NCBI GenBank assembly: GCA_029379385.1
Contig: CM055608.1
Location: 16,862,350-16,926,349, forward strand
Length of the DNA stretch: 64,000 nt
Origin: Quillaja saponaria
Lineage: Eukaryota > Streptophyta > Magnoliopsida > Fabales > Quillajaceae
Direction of reading: 5' to 3'
Part shown: piece by piece, positions 36,859 through 47,719 of the stretch
Layout: each line of letters begins with the position of its first letter
Position numbering within the stretch: position 1 is the first letter of the stretch
Position numbers and translations under genes: made by a program
Notes under the pieces: model-generated
Told to the model about the DNA's origin: nothing
The model's input: only the letters and a program-made list of their open reading frames with translations
The model's database searches: none

Positions 36859-37774
36859 TCAACTAGAACTTATAAAGTAAGACTTTTGACCTAGCTCAAA
36901 GCAGTGCTCAACAATCCTTTGATCATGTAGCCTCTTAGTCTTCTCCTTATAAAGTTTGGCATTCTTATAAGCATTAAGCCTAAACTCATCCATCTCGTTT
37001 AATTGGAGACGTCTCCTTTTACTAGCAGCTTGATAGTCAAAATTCAACTTTTTTATTGCCCAATAGGCATTATGCTCCAACTCAACCAGTAGAGGGCAAG
37101 CCTTGCCATAAACTAGCAGAAAGGGAGACATGCCCAAAAGGGTCTTGTAAGCTATTTAGTATGCCCATAATGCATCATTCAATCTCTTGGACTAATCTAT
37201 CTGTGATGGACATACAGTCTTCTCAAGAATCCTTTTGATCTTTCGATTTGAGATCTCAACTTGTCCACTTATTTGCGGATGATAAGCTAGTGCAACCTTA
37301 TGAGTCACCCTATATTTAGCAAGGATAGCTCTCACTTATTTGTTGCAAAAGTGAGATCCTCCATCACTGATGATTGCTCAAGGTGTACTAAAACATGTAA
37401 AGATATTCTTTTTCTAGAAGTTGGTCATGACTTTAGAGTCATTGGTTGACACAACAATGGCTTTAACCTATTTAGAGAATAATCCACAACAAAAAGAATG
37501 TATTGGTTGGCATATGAGGAGATAAATGGACCTATAAAGTCCATCCCCTATACATCAAACAATTCCACTTCAAGTATGTTGTTGAGTGTCATATCATTCT
37601 TCTTGGATATGTTGCCCATCCTTTGCACCTGTCACATTTGGAAATAAAATCATTAGCATCCTTAAATAAAGAAGGCCAATAAAAACTTGATTGGAGCACT
37701 TTTGCAGCAGTTCGGCTCTTTCCAAAGTGACCACCAAACTTCGAAGCATGGTAGTGGTGAAGTATACTCTTCAC
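36859..37774 (-). pseudogene. Inner Athila integrase
   Basis: The N-terminal zinc-binding fragment is at 37589-37774 (HYHASKFGGHFGKSRTA, then SKCDRC), giving the H-H-C-C pattern. The core is frameshifted. The C-terminal part at 36859-37137 contains GMSPFLLVYGKACPLLVELE, AYWAIKKLNFDYQAA, QLNEMDEFRLNAY and KTKRLHDQRI, all diagnostic for the Athila lineage. The region is the uninterrupted counterpart of the outer integrase that this element itself disrupted. Confidence 0.8.
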
Positions 37775-37897
37775 CTCTTCCTCTGGAACACACTTTCTTA
37801 ATATCGGATTAGCACAATGCCTAAATAAGAAAGGGTCATCCCAATATATAATTTTATATCATGTAAAAATATTTTCGTTTGTTAAGAAGTTACGTTA

Positions 37898-38109
37898 GGA
37901 AAAGTTTCATTTATATGAATGGGTTCAGCCACTTGATCATCTCCTTCCAGCCTTGATAAGTGATCATCAACTTGATTTTTAGAATCCTTTCAATCTCTTA
38001 TTCGGAAAAGTTTCATTTATATGAATGGTTTTAGCCACTTGATCATCTCCTTCCAGCCTTGATAAGTGATCATCAACTTGATTTTCAGAATCCTTTCAAT
38101 CTATTATCT
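37898..38109. repeat. 106-bp tandem duplication inside the inner Athila
   Basis: Copies at 37898-38003 and 38004-38109 begin GGAAAAGTTTCATTTATATG and differ at only a few positions. The unit is not a multiple of three, so it shifts any frame crossing it. It lies between integrase and RNase H and is absent from the corresponding place in the outer element (about 43800-43910), so it arose in this copy. Confidence 0.9.
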
Positions 38110-38466
38110 CCAAGTCAAATTCTTGTAGTAACAAGATCCACCTTATCAACCTAGGCTTTGTATATTTCTTGTCAATCAAATACTTAATAGCAGAATGGCC
38201 AATAAAAACAATGACATAAGTTCTAATTAAATAAGATCAAAATTTTTCAAAAGCAAACACTACTACTAAAAGTTCTTTTTCAGTTGTGGTATAGTTTAAT
38301 TGAGCACCATTTAAAGTTTTGCTAGCATAGTATGTAGAAAAATCTTTTCTTTTCTTTCTCCTAACACTGCCCCTACCGCATAGTCACTTGTATCACACAT
38401 CAATTCAAAGTATAGTTTCCAATTTGGGGTTACCATAATTGAGGCTATTATTAATCTTTTTTTCAA
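38110..38466 (-). pseudogene. Inner Athila RNase H region remnant
   Basis: Only short fragments in mixed frames are readable between integrase and RT, in the position of the gypsy RNase H. No full catalytic set could be confirmed. Confidence 0.45.
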
Positions 38467-39694
38467 CTATAAAAAAGCAGCAAGACATGTATCATCAAAT
38501 ATAAATAGGGTGTCTTTTTCTAAGAGATTACAAAGTGGTTTGGAAATTTTTGAAAAGTCTTTTATGAATCTCCTATAGAAGCCCACATGACCTAGAAAGT
38601 TTCTTATTCCTTTTATTGAACTAGAGGGAGGTAATTTTTCTATGGTTTCAATCTTAGCTCTATCTACCTCAATTCCATTGTTAGACACCTTATGACCAAG
38701 ATATATACCTTCTTGTATCATAAAATGACACTTTTCCCAATTTAAGACTAAGTTAGTCTCTTCACATCTATTAAGCACTAAAGTTAAATTATGGAGACAT
38801 TCATCATATGAATCACTTAAAATAGAAAAACCATCCATAAAAACTTAAAGTCCTTGTTCTACCATATTGGTCAAATTTGCCATTATACACCTTTGAAAGG
38901 TGGCTGGGGTATTGCATAAACCAAAATGCATCCCTCTAAAAACAAAGGTGTCATAAGGGAAAATAATGTAGTTTTTTTCTTGGTCTTCTAGGGAAAAAGC
39001 AATTTGATTATACATCGAATAACCATTTAGAAAATAATAATTCCTTACCTGCCAATCGGTCTAGCATTTGGTCAATGAATGGAAGAGGAAAATGGTCCTT
39101 CCTTGTAACTTTGTTCAGCTTTCAGTAGTCCATGCATAACTTATAACTAGTAAAGGTTCTTATATGAATAAGTTCATTGTTTGCATTTGCAGCAGCTATC
39201 ATCCCTCTTTTCTTTAGTACACATTGGACAGGACTTATCCAATGACTATTCGAGATTGGATAGATAATTCCAGCATCTAACCACTTGATTATTTTCTTTT
39301 TCACCACCTCTTTCATTATAGGATTAAGCCTCATTTGATGTCTAATTGTTGGTTTATGGTTATCTTCCATGAGGATCTTGTACAGATAAATGGAAGGACT
39401 TATATCCTTAATGTCAGCAATTGTCCATCCCAATGCTCTTTTGTGCTCTCTTAATACACGAAGGAGTTTGTCTTCCTGCACATTAGTAAGAGAAGCATAA
39501 ATAATAATAGGCAAAGTAGATAAAGGACCAAGAAAAGCATACCTTAGATGATTAGGTAGTGGTTTTAGCTCCAAGGTATAAGGTTTTTCAATTGATGGCC
39601 ATGATCCGGATAGAGTGGATAGTGGTAAATCCAGATTTTCAAATCTTGGATTTAGTTTCAGTATATGGGTGATGCATCTAATAATTTCATACAC
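38467..39694 (-). pseudogene. Inner Athila reverse transcriptase, catalytic Asp lost
   Basis: Fragments in order are KWLDAGIIYPISNSHWISPV (39230-39300), a middle region with AFSLEDQEKNYIIFPY and FGLCNTPATFQRC in other frames, then VFMDGFSI, NWEKCHFMIQEGIYLGHKVS and FLGHVGFYRRFIKDFSKISK. The catalytic FMDD is FMDG here: codon 38830-38832 is GGT in place of Asp. The outer element retains FMDD. Stops are also present, so the enzyme is dead. Confidence 0.82.
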
Positions 39695-39899
39695 TCTTTA
39701 AAATTATCATCTTCTCATGTAGAGTGTGAAATTATTGAAACTTTAAGAGGGTCACTTGGATGTTCTTCCAAGAACATTTCTGGAACAAGGTTACTCACCA
39801 TTCAATTGCATAACATTCTTCACGGTCTTAAGGGAATTTTATGAATTGAAATACATTAAATTTAATCTCTTAATCATTTACCCTCATGGTGAGTTCACC

Positions 39900-40200
39900 T
39901 TTTTAAACATCTATTAATGTCTTATCAGCAGCTAGAAAAGGTCTTCCTAATATAATAGGTACCTCCCTATCCTCTTCCATGTCTAGAACTATAAAATCAA
40001 CGAGGAAGATTAATGTGTCCACCTTAACTAGAACTTCCTCTACAATTCCTCTAGGGTGTATAAATGATCTATCAGGTAGTTGTAGAGTTATTGATGTTGG
40101 TTTTACTTCACCTATTCCCAGCTTTTGATAATTTGATAAGGCCATTAAATTTATATTAGCTCATAAGTCACAAAGTGTCTACCAAAATGTTATGTGCCTA
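39900..40200 (-). pseudogene. Inner Athila protease, active site interrupted by a stop
   Basis: The region after the active site is well preserved: MALSNYQKLGIGEVKPTSIT, IVEEVLVKVD and EVPIILGRPFLAADKTLIDV. The catalytic D-L-G-A block reads D-L-stop-A, with TGA at 40161-40163 replacing the glycine codon. The outer element still has DLGAS at the same site. Confidence 0.8.
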
Positions 40201-40399
40201 TAGTGCAAGGAATAGTAAAACTACCTGGATCTTTCAACTTGGGTGGTAGCTTCTTTTGAACTATGGCACTGCACTTTTCAGTAAGTGCAACTGTTTCATG
40301 ATCACCAAGCTTCTTCTTCTTGGACAAGATGTCTTTCTGGAATTTTGCATAGCTTGGCTTTTGTTTAAGAGCTTCAGCAAAGGGGATGTCTATATGAAT

Positions 40400-41814
40400 T
40401 TTCTTGAACTACTTGTGGAACCTTAAGGGGAATGGAAGAGAAGGATTTGTCTTTTTAGGTTTAACAACTACCTTCTTTTTCTTCTCCGTTATGAGTTCAG
40501 TAGGTAATTTCTCTTTAGTAGGAGATGTAAGGATTTCATCTTCTTGTATTTTCTTTTTCTACTACTCTAACTCTTTCCCACTCTTAAGAGTTATTGCGTT
40601 ATATTATTCATTACTCTCCTTCCTAGGGTTTGCTTCTATATTACTAGGAAGTGCACTATGAGGTCTACTAGTCAAAACATTTGCTAGCTGCCTTATTTGT
40701 GTCTCCAATATTATCAAGGAGATAGCTTGGCTTTGAATAATAGAATTAGTCCGAGACATTTATTACAAAAATATGTCTTTCAATGATGGCTTATTTTAAG
40801 AAGCTGCTTGTCTTTGTGGAGCTTGAAATTCAAGAGGTGGATTAGGCCTTGCAGCTTGTGACCCTTGATTATTCCAAAACAAGGTTTGGATGATTTCTTC
40901 ACTCCAGATTATATGTGTTGGAATAAGGATTGTTTTGACGGTTGAAATTTTAAATATATTGGGCCGCTTCAGTATTTAGGCATTGGTCTATAGTATGATC
41001 TTCACCACAAGTTTCACATACCAAGGCAACGGCCTCAGCTTGTTACACTCCAAAATTATCAAACCTTTTTTTTTAACCCTACAACTTGTGCTATCAAAGT
41101 AGTGATGGCATCAATTTCATGAATTCCAATAACTTTTCGAGGTGATAACCTTTCAGTTGGCCATTGATAAGAGTTTGAGATCATCTTTTCCAAACGATCA
41201 TAAGCATCATCTATTGATTTACCCATCAAAGCACCACTAACAACAGCAGTCAATTATTGTTCTAGTTTGGTTTCTTAAACCATCATAAAAAGTATGCACT
41301 TGTAGCTATTTAGGAATGCCATGATGTGAGTAGTTTCTCATTAGGTCTTTATATCTCTCTTACGCCTCATAGAGAGACTTTTGATTTTGTTAAAGAAATG
41401 ATGTGATTTCATTCCTTAACTTGGAGGTTTTTGCAAGAGGAAAGAATTTTGCCTGAAATTTTATACCATGTCTGACCAAGTGGTGATAAAATATTAAGGT
41501 AATGAATACAACCAACTTTTTGAGTTATCTCTGAGTGAGAAAGGAAAAAGCCTAAGGAGGACTTGCATCATTTGAGATGTCATTGCACTTGAATATGTCA
41601 CACAGCTCCAAGAATTAGACTAGATTGGTATAAGGTCTTCACTTGGTGATCCCCCAAGCTAAGCAGATTGTTGAATCATCTGGATTATGCCCCTGTTTGA
41701 TCTCAAAATTATTCACAGTAATGGTTGGTCTTTGTATGCTAGAGTGGAGGCCTTGCACAAGAGGAACAACATAATCCCTCAAGGCTTTTCATGAATTTCT
41801 TAATCGTCAGCCAT
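40400..41814 (-). pseudogene. Inner Athila gag
   Basis: The probable start at 41814 reads MADD, followed by frameshifted fragments aligned with the outer gag (IQMIQQSA, LGGSPSED). Near the C-terminus a zinc knuckle reads CETCGEDHTIDQC (about 41000-41030), with the C-x2-C-x3-H-x4-C spacing common in this lineage. The tail is Lys/Glu-rich. Several stops are present. Confidence 0.7.
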
Positions 41815-42000
41815 TGCATGAGATTATTTTGGGATTTAGTTCTTTCTCAAATTTTCGACCGTTTGTTCGATCTCGAGATCGTATGGCAATAGTTCTAAAT
41901 CTCTAGTGTTTTACATGCAATAGCACCTGAAATCAAGAATAAAAGAAAACTTGAATTAAATTCAAGCTTATAATGATATTAACAAAATAAAATAAATTAT

Positions 42001-42018
42001 TCACCAGCAACGGCTCCA
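42001..42018 (-). other. Primer-binding site (tRNA-Asp type), inner Athila
   Basis: The minus strand reads TGGAGCCGTTGCTGGTGA, close to the 3' end complement of plant tRNA-Asp (TGGCGCCGTTGCCGGGGA). It lies six bases from the 5' LTR end. tRNA-Asp priming is usual for Athila. Confidence 0.75.
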
Positions 42019-42024
42019 AAAACT

Positions 42025-43444
42025 TAATAGGCAATTTACAAATACAAGTACACATATCATCCTCAAGTAATATAGTAACAAGTAGAGATATTTCCCATGA
42101 GGAATAATTACTTTTTAATGTTAATGACCACTATTACAACTTAACTCTAATCAAGGCAATATAAATTCAGAGACAAATTTAATTTAAAAACTACTAAAAC
42201 CAAATCTAGGTTCACGATATCACTTACACCAACCTTAATAATTTTAATTCAAATTAAAGATAATATTAACTTAGATTTCTTAATCAATTACCAGCATATT
42301 CCTGTATCTAACAATTATATATTCCATTTAGTCTAATTCCCTATATTCTTATGAGAATTATTCTAAAGCAAACTAATTAAAAACTAATCTCCTGGTTACT
42401 TATGGTAAATGAGTATATTCATATCTTTTAAGCAAATTAGATCATCCAAACCATATGAACAATCCAAACATAAGTTATATTACCTAAGGCTAATCCCAAA
42501 ACTTACTCTTCTAAGTCAAATTCAGAATTCCTAATCAATTTAACTGGTGATCAAGCAATTAGAACAAGGTAATATAAATACTAAAACCAAAGCATGAATT
42601 GAAATAAAACTAAAGTCATATATGCTACAAGTAAGTTCAATTGTTACCCTTAGAATATGACTACTCCATACTAACTACAACAAACACAAAAACTAAAGAC
42701 AAAACCATTACAAGTAAATAGAAAATAAGAAAAAGAAGAAATAAAAACTAGAAGTTGTCACTCTTCGGGTCTCCTTTAGCTACTTAGCACTCTCTATCAC
42801 GAGCTATGATATGTCTCTAAACCTCAGCCTTGCTCCTCTATTTATAAGCCTTTTCCTCATATTTGAAATAAAATAGAAGTCCTAAGAATCAATACAAGCA
42901 CCGCGACTCAAGCAACTATGGCGCTACGGCGCCACAGGGTTTGTTTAATTTTAATAGGACTCGTCTTGTCCCACGCCGCGACTTCACATCATTGGGCTGC
43001 GATGCCAATCTCTTGCTTGGTTTATGAAAATTTTCCTTACTTTAGTGCTGCGACTTCCTTTTTCACTAGTGGTGGCTCACTCTTCAAGCTTCGCAGCTTC
43101 CAGTTCCCTGACTTGGTTGGTTTTTCTCTCTTTATATTCCGTAACTTTAACTTATTGGCGCCACGACTGAGTCCTTTCTGCTTGATCATCAAATTCTTCC
43201 TTTTGAGGCACCACGGCTTCATCTCTAATTCGAACTTTAACGCTACAAAGACACCTAAAACAAAATAATTGCCTAAATTCGAAAAATTACTCCTAATTAA
43301 GATAAAAACTCTACAAAACTCTTAAAAACAACATAAAACAACTATAACACTATATTTGACTAGTATTTCAACTAAAAATATCAAGATTAGTATCAAATAT
43401 GAATTAAAATTATAGTGAAATAACTATATTATCTAGGGTTATCA
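42025..43444 (-). repeat. 5' LTR of the inner Athila element
   Basis: Ends GTTATCA at 43444. The other end reads TAATAGG where the sister LTR reads TGATAGG, a G-to-A change of the terminal dinucleotide. On the minus strand a TATAAATA box at 42839-42846 is the likely element promoter. Confidence 0.9.
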
Positions 43445-43449
43445 CCTGT
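43445..43449. repeat. Right 5-bp target duplication of the inner Athila
   Basis: CCTGT, identical to 31502-31506. It is followed directly by CACATTTGG of the outer integrase zinc-finger coding region. Confidence 0.9.
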
Positions 43450-43767
43450 CACATTTGGAAACAAATTCATTAGCATCCTTGAATAATGAAGGCCAATGAA
43501 AACCTGATTGGAGCTCTTTTGCAGCGATTCGACTATTTCCAAATGACCTTCATACTCTAAAGCATGACAGTGGTAGAGTATGCTCTTTACCTCTTCCTCT
43601 AAAATATACCTTCTTAAAATATGATTAGCACAATGCTTAAACAAGAAAAGGCCATCCCAAACAAAAAATCTTATATCATGTAAAAACTTTTTCGTTTGTT
43701 GAGAAGTTAAGTTAGGAGGAAAAACCTTGCCAACTAGATAGTTGACAAAGTCAGCATACCAAGGCAA
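43450..43767 (-). pseudogene. Outer Athila integrase, zinc-binding N-terminus
   Basis: Fragments include MPWYADFVNYLVGKVFPPNL, FLFKHCANHILRRYI and the histidine part YHCHALEYEGHLEI. The frame then shifts near the Cys-x2-Cys, where the inner element is inserted. The first half of the HHCC finger is here, while the core is at 30640-31501. Confidence 0.78.
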
Positions 43768-44090
43768 TGCTTTATTAACAAATGAAAAGAGTTATTCATC
43801 TGGGAAGGTTTCATTTATGAGAGTGGCTCAACCACTTGATCTTTTCTCTCTAGCCTTAAATGATCAACTACTTGATTTTCAGAGCCCTTTCGGTCTCTAA
43901 TCACTAAATCGAAAACTACTAGCAACAAGATCCATCTTATCAATCTAGGCTTTGCATCCTTTTTATCAATCAAATACTCAATAGCAGAGTGGTCAGTAAA
44001 ACAAATGTCAGAAGTTCTAATTAAAAGTTCTTTTTTCAGTTGTGGTATAGTTCAATTAGCACCATTTAAAGTAATGCTGGCATAGTTTAT
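43768..44090 (-). pseudogene. Outer Athila RNase H region remnant
   Basis: Occupies the RNase H position between RT and integrase. Only scattered fragments are readable, aligned in order with 38110-38466 of the inner element. Confidence 0.45.
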
Positions 44091-45260
44091 AGAGTGAAAA
44101 ATCTTTTCTTTCCTTTCAATTTGTTATTCAACTCTAAAAATGTAGCAACACATGCATCATCAAATGTGAATGGGGTGTCTTTTTCTAGGAGATTACAAAG
44201 TGATTTAGATATTTTTGAAAAGTCTTTTATGAATTTGCTATAGAAGCTAGGATGGCCTAGAAAGCCTGTTATTTCTTTTAGTGAACTAGGTGGAGGTAGC
44301 TTTTCTATAGTTTCTATCTTAGCACGATCTACCTCAATTCCCTTGTTAGACACCTTATAGCCTAGAACTATACCTTCTTGTACCATGAAATGGCACTTCT
44401 CCTAATTTAAGACTAAGTTAGTCTCTTCACATATTTTAATCATAAGAGTTAAGTTATGGAGATATTCATCATATGAATTGCCTAAAACAAAAAAGTCATC
44501 CATAAAAACTTCAAGCCGTTACTTTACTATATCAGGTGAAGATGACCATCATGCACTTTTGAAAGTTAGCCGGGGCATTGCATAGACCAAAAGGCATCCT
44601 TTTAAAGGCAAAGGTGCCATATGGGCAAGTAAATATGATTTTTTTTCTTGGTCTTCTGGGGCAATAGCAATTTGATTATACTCCACAATGATATTCTTTA
44701 TCTACTAGTCGATCTAGCATGTGATCAATGAATGGAAGGGGAAAGTGGTCCTTCCTTGTAGCTTTGTTCAACTTTCGATAGTCCTTGCATACCCTCTAAC
44801 TAGTAAAGGTTCTTGTAGGAATGAGTTCATTGTTTGCATTTGCAGCAATTGTCATCTCTCCTTTCTTTAGTACATATTGGATAGGACTTACCCAATGACT
44901 ATCCGAAATTGGATAGATAATTCCAACATCTAACCACTTGATTATTTCCTTTTTCATCACCTCTTTCGTTATGGTACTAAGCCTTCTTTGATGCTCTATT
45001 GTAGCCTTGTGGTTATCCTTCATAAGGATTTTGTGCATGCAAAAAGAAGGGCTTATACCTTTAATGTCAGTAATTGTTTATCCCAATGCTATTTTTTGTT
45101 CTCTTAATACACGAAAGAGTTTGTCTTCCTGCATGTTAGTAAGAGAAGTAGAAATAATAATAGGTAAAGTAGATGAAGGACTAAGAAAAACATACCTTAG
45201 TTGGTTTGGCAGTGGTTTCAACTCTAAAGTAGGAGGCTTTTCAATTGATGGCCTTGATCC
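44091..45260 (-). pseudogene. Outer Athila reverse transcriptase, FMDD intact
   Basis: Fragments are KWLDVGIIYPISDSHWVSPI (about 44880-44950), then VFMDDF at 44490-44510 with both catalytic Asp residues, and GIVLGYKVSNKGIEVDRAKI followed by FLGHPSFYSKFIKDFSKISK (44200-44380). The downstream sequence ends in frame fragments reaching RNase H. Frame changes occur between these blocks. Confidence 0.8.
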
Positions 45261-45499
45261 AGATAGGGGGTGGATAGTGGTAAATCCAGATTTTTAAACC
45301 TTGGATTTTGTTTCAGCATATGTGGTGATATATCTAATAATTTCATACACTCCATATAATTATCATCTAATCAATTAGTGTGTGAAATTATTGAAGCTTC
45401 AAGTAGGTCACTTGGATATTCTTCCAAAAACACCTATTGAACATGGTTATTCACCATATCAATTGCAAAGCATTTTTCATGATCTTGAGGGAATTTCAT

Positions 45500-45850
45500 G
45501 GATTGAAAGACATTAAATTTAATCTCTTGATCTTTTACCCTCATGGTGAGCTCACCCTTTTGGACATCAATTAATGTCTTACCAGTACCTAGAAAAGGTA
45601 TTCCTAATATAATAAGTACTTTCTTAACCTCTTCTATGTCTAGAACTACGAAATCAGCAGGGGAATTAATATGTCCACCTTAACTAAAACATCCTCTACA
45701 ATTCTTTTAGGTATGGAAGTGATTTATAATTATAAAGTTATTGATGTTGGTTTTACTTCACCTATTCCTAGTTTTTGGTAAATTGATAAGGACATTAAAT
45801 ATATACTAGCTCCTAAGTCACAAAGTACCCTACCAAAGTGTTATGTGCCT
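45500..45850 (-). pseudogene. Outer Athila protease, DLGAS intact
   Basis: The active-site motif LCDLGAS is readable on the minus strand at about 45808-45830. It is followed by a KLGIGEVKPTSI-like stretch and a variant of the IILGRPFL flap region around 45580-45620. Single-base shifts interrupt the frame. Confidence 0.7.
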
Positions 45851-46079
45851 ATGGTGCAAGGAATATTAAAACTACTTAGATCTTTCAATTTAGGTGGTAG
45901 TTTTTTTTTAAAGTATGTTGCTGCACTCTTTAGTAAGTGCAATTGTTTCATGATCTCCAAGCTTTCTCTTTTTTGGACAAAATGTCCTTCATGAATTTTG
46001 CATAGCTTGGCATTTATTCAAAAGCTTCAGCAAAGAGAATATTTATATGGAGCATCTTGAACACATCTAGAAATTTTTA

Positions 46080-47502
46080 GAATTGCTTGTCAAGGTTCTA
46101 TTTCTAGAACCTTTGAAGGAATGGAAGATGAGGATTTGGTTGTTAAGGTTTAGTAATTACCTTGGTTTCCTTCTTCTTTTCCACAGTTTCGGTGAGCAAT
46201 TGATCTTTAGTAAAGGATTTAGGAGCTTCATCAACTTGCATTTTCTTCTTGCTTCTCTTACTCCTTCCCACTCCTAAGAGTGATTGCCTTGCAATGCTCC
46301 TTACCCTATCTTTCATTAAATTTGCCTTGGTGTCACTAAGAAGAGTACCATTAGGTCTATTAGTCAAAGCATTTGCTAGTTACCTAATTTGTGTCTCCAA
46401 TGTTCTTAAGGAGATAGCTTGGCTTTGAATAACCAAATCAATACGAGACATGTAATGTAAAAACATGTCTTACAAGGAGGGTTTTTTCAAGGCCTACTTA
46501 CCTTTGTGGAGCTTGAAATCTATAAGGTGGATTAGGCCTTGTAGCTAGTGATCCTTGATTATTCCAACCAAAATTTGGGTGGTTTCTCCACCTCAGATTT
46601 TATATATTGGAATAGAGTTATTTTGGCGATTGAAATTCTGGACATATTGAACCGCTTCAGTTTTTGGGCATTGGTCTATGATATGACCTTCGCCACAAGT
46701 TTCATACACCATAACAACGGCTTTGGAATGTCTTTGCACCTTAAAATTATCAAACCTCTTTGTCAACCTGACCACTTGTGCTGTGAAGGCAGTAATGGCA
46801 TCAAGTTCATGAATTCCAGCAACTTTACAAGATGCTAACCTTTCAGATGGTCATTAATAAGAGTATAAGTCTATCTCCTTTAAAAGATCATAGGCATCAT
46901 TCGTAGATTAACACATCAAAGCACCCCTAGCAACAATATTTGTTGTTCTAGTTTGGTTCCCCAAACTATTATAGAAAGTATGCACTCGTAACCACTTAGG
47001 AATGCCATGATATCAGCACTTTCTCATCAAGTCTTTATATCTCTCCCAGCCCCATAAAGAGATTCTTGATCATGTTAAAGGAATGATGTGATTTCATTCA
47101 TTTGTTTGATAGTTTTGGCGAGAAGATAGAATTTGGCTAGAAACTTTTATGCCATGTCTAACTAGGTGGTGATGGAATGTTGAGGTAATGGATACAACCA
47201 ACTCTTTGCCTTATCCTTGAGTGAGAAAGGAAAAAGTCTGAGAGGACTGCATTATTAGAGGTGCCATTGTACTTGAATGCGTCACACAATTCCAGGAATG
47301 TGATAAGATGAGCATAAGGGTTGTCACTAGGTAATCCCCCAAATTGTGCAGATTGTTGGATCATCTAGATTGTGCCTGGCTTATTCTCAAAATTATTTGT
47401 AGCAATGGTTGGTCTTTGTATGCTAGAGTGAAGGCCTTACACAAGAGGGACAACATAATCCCTCAAAGCCTTAGTTTCATGAGCTTCATGATCATCAGTC
47501 AT
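46080..47502 (-). pseudogene. Outer Athila gag
   Basis: Starts at 47502 (MTDDHEAHETKALRDYV) and continues with VVPLVQGLHSSIQRPTIATN, a stop, then [20 protein letters not shown] and [14 protein letters not shown], the usual gypsy gag start. The knuckle CGEGHIIDQC is at about 46690-46720, and a Lys-rich tail with AKKKKE-type runs is near 46150-46270. It is better preserved than the inner gag but carries stops and shifts. Confidence 0.78.
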
Positions 47503-47695
47503 TGCACTAAAGTGTTTTGGAATTTCATTCTTTCTCAACTTTCAGAGCATTCGTCTGATCCCGGGATCGTATGGTAATAGTTCCAAATCTCTAGTGTATT
47601 ATATGCAATATCAATAGTACCTGAAATCAAAAGTAAGCACTTGAATTAAAAACAAGTAAGCTTATAACGATATAAACAAAATAAAATAAATTTAT

Positions 47696-47713
47696 TTCCT
47701 GACAACGGTGCCA
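47696..47713 (-). other. Primer-binding site (tRNA-Asp type), outer Athila
   Basis: The minus strand reads TGGCACCGTTGTCAGGAA. All four differences from the tRNA-Asp complement are transitions of the methylated-cytosine type. It lies six bases from the 5' LTR. Confidence 0.75.
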
Positions 47714-47719
47714 AAAACT

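Larger units (their letters stand above)
31507..43444 (-). mobile_element. Inner Athila-type Ty3/gypsy retrotransposon, complete but decayed
   Basis: It is about 11.9 kb with LTRs of 1472 and 1420 bp (31507-32978 and 42025-43444), the 5-bp duplication CCTGT, a primer site next to the right LTR and a polypurine tract next to the left LTR. In minus-strand order it carries gag, protease, RT, RNase H, integrase and the third ORF. It sits inside the integrase zinc-finger coding sequence of the outer element. In the sampled 330 bp its LTRs show about 33 differences, fewer than the outer pair, agreeing with the nesting order. Key catalytic residues are lost in protease and RT. Confidence 0.92.

Noticed and set aside
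45007..45297. Plus-strand frames inside Athila pol
   Set aside because: Antisense to the better supported minus-strand RT and protease fragments.
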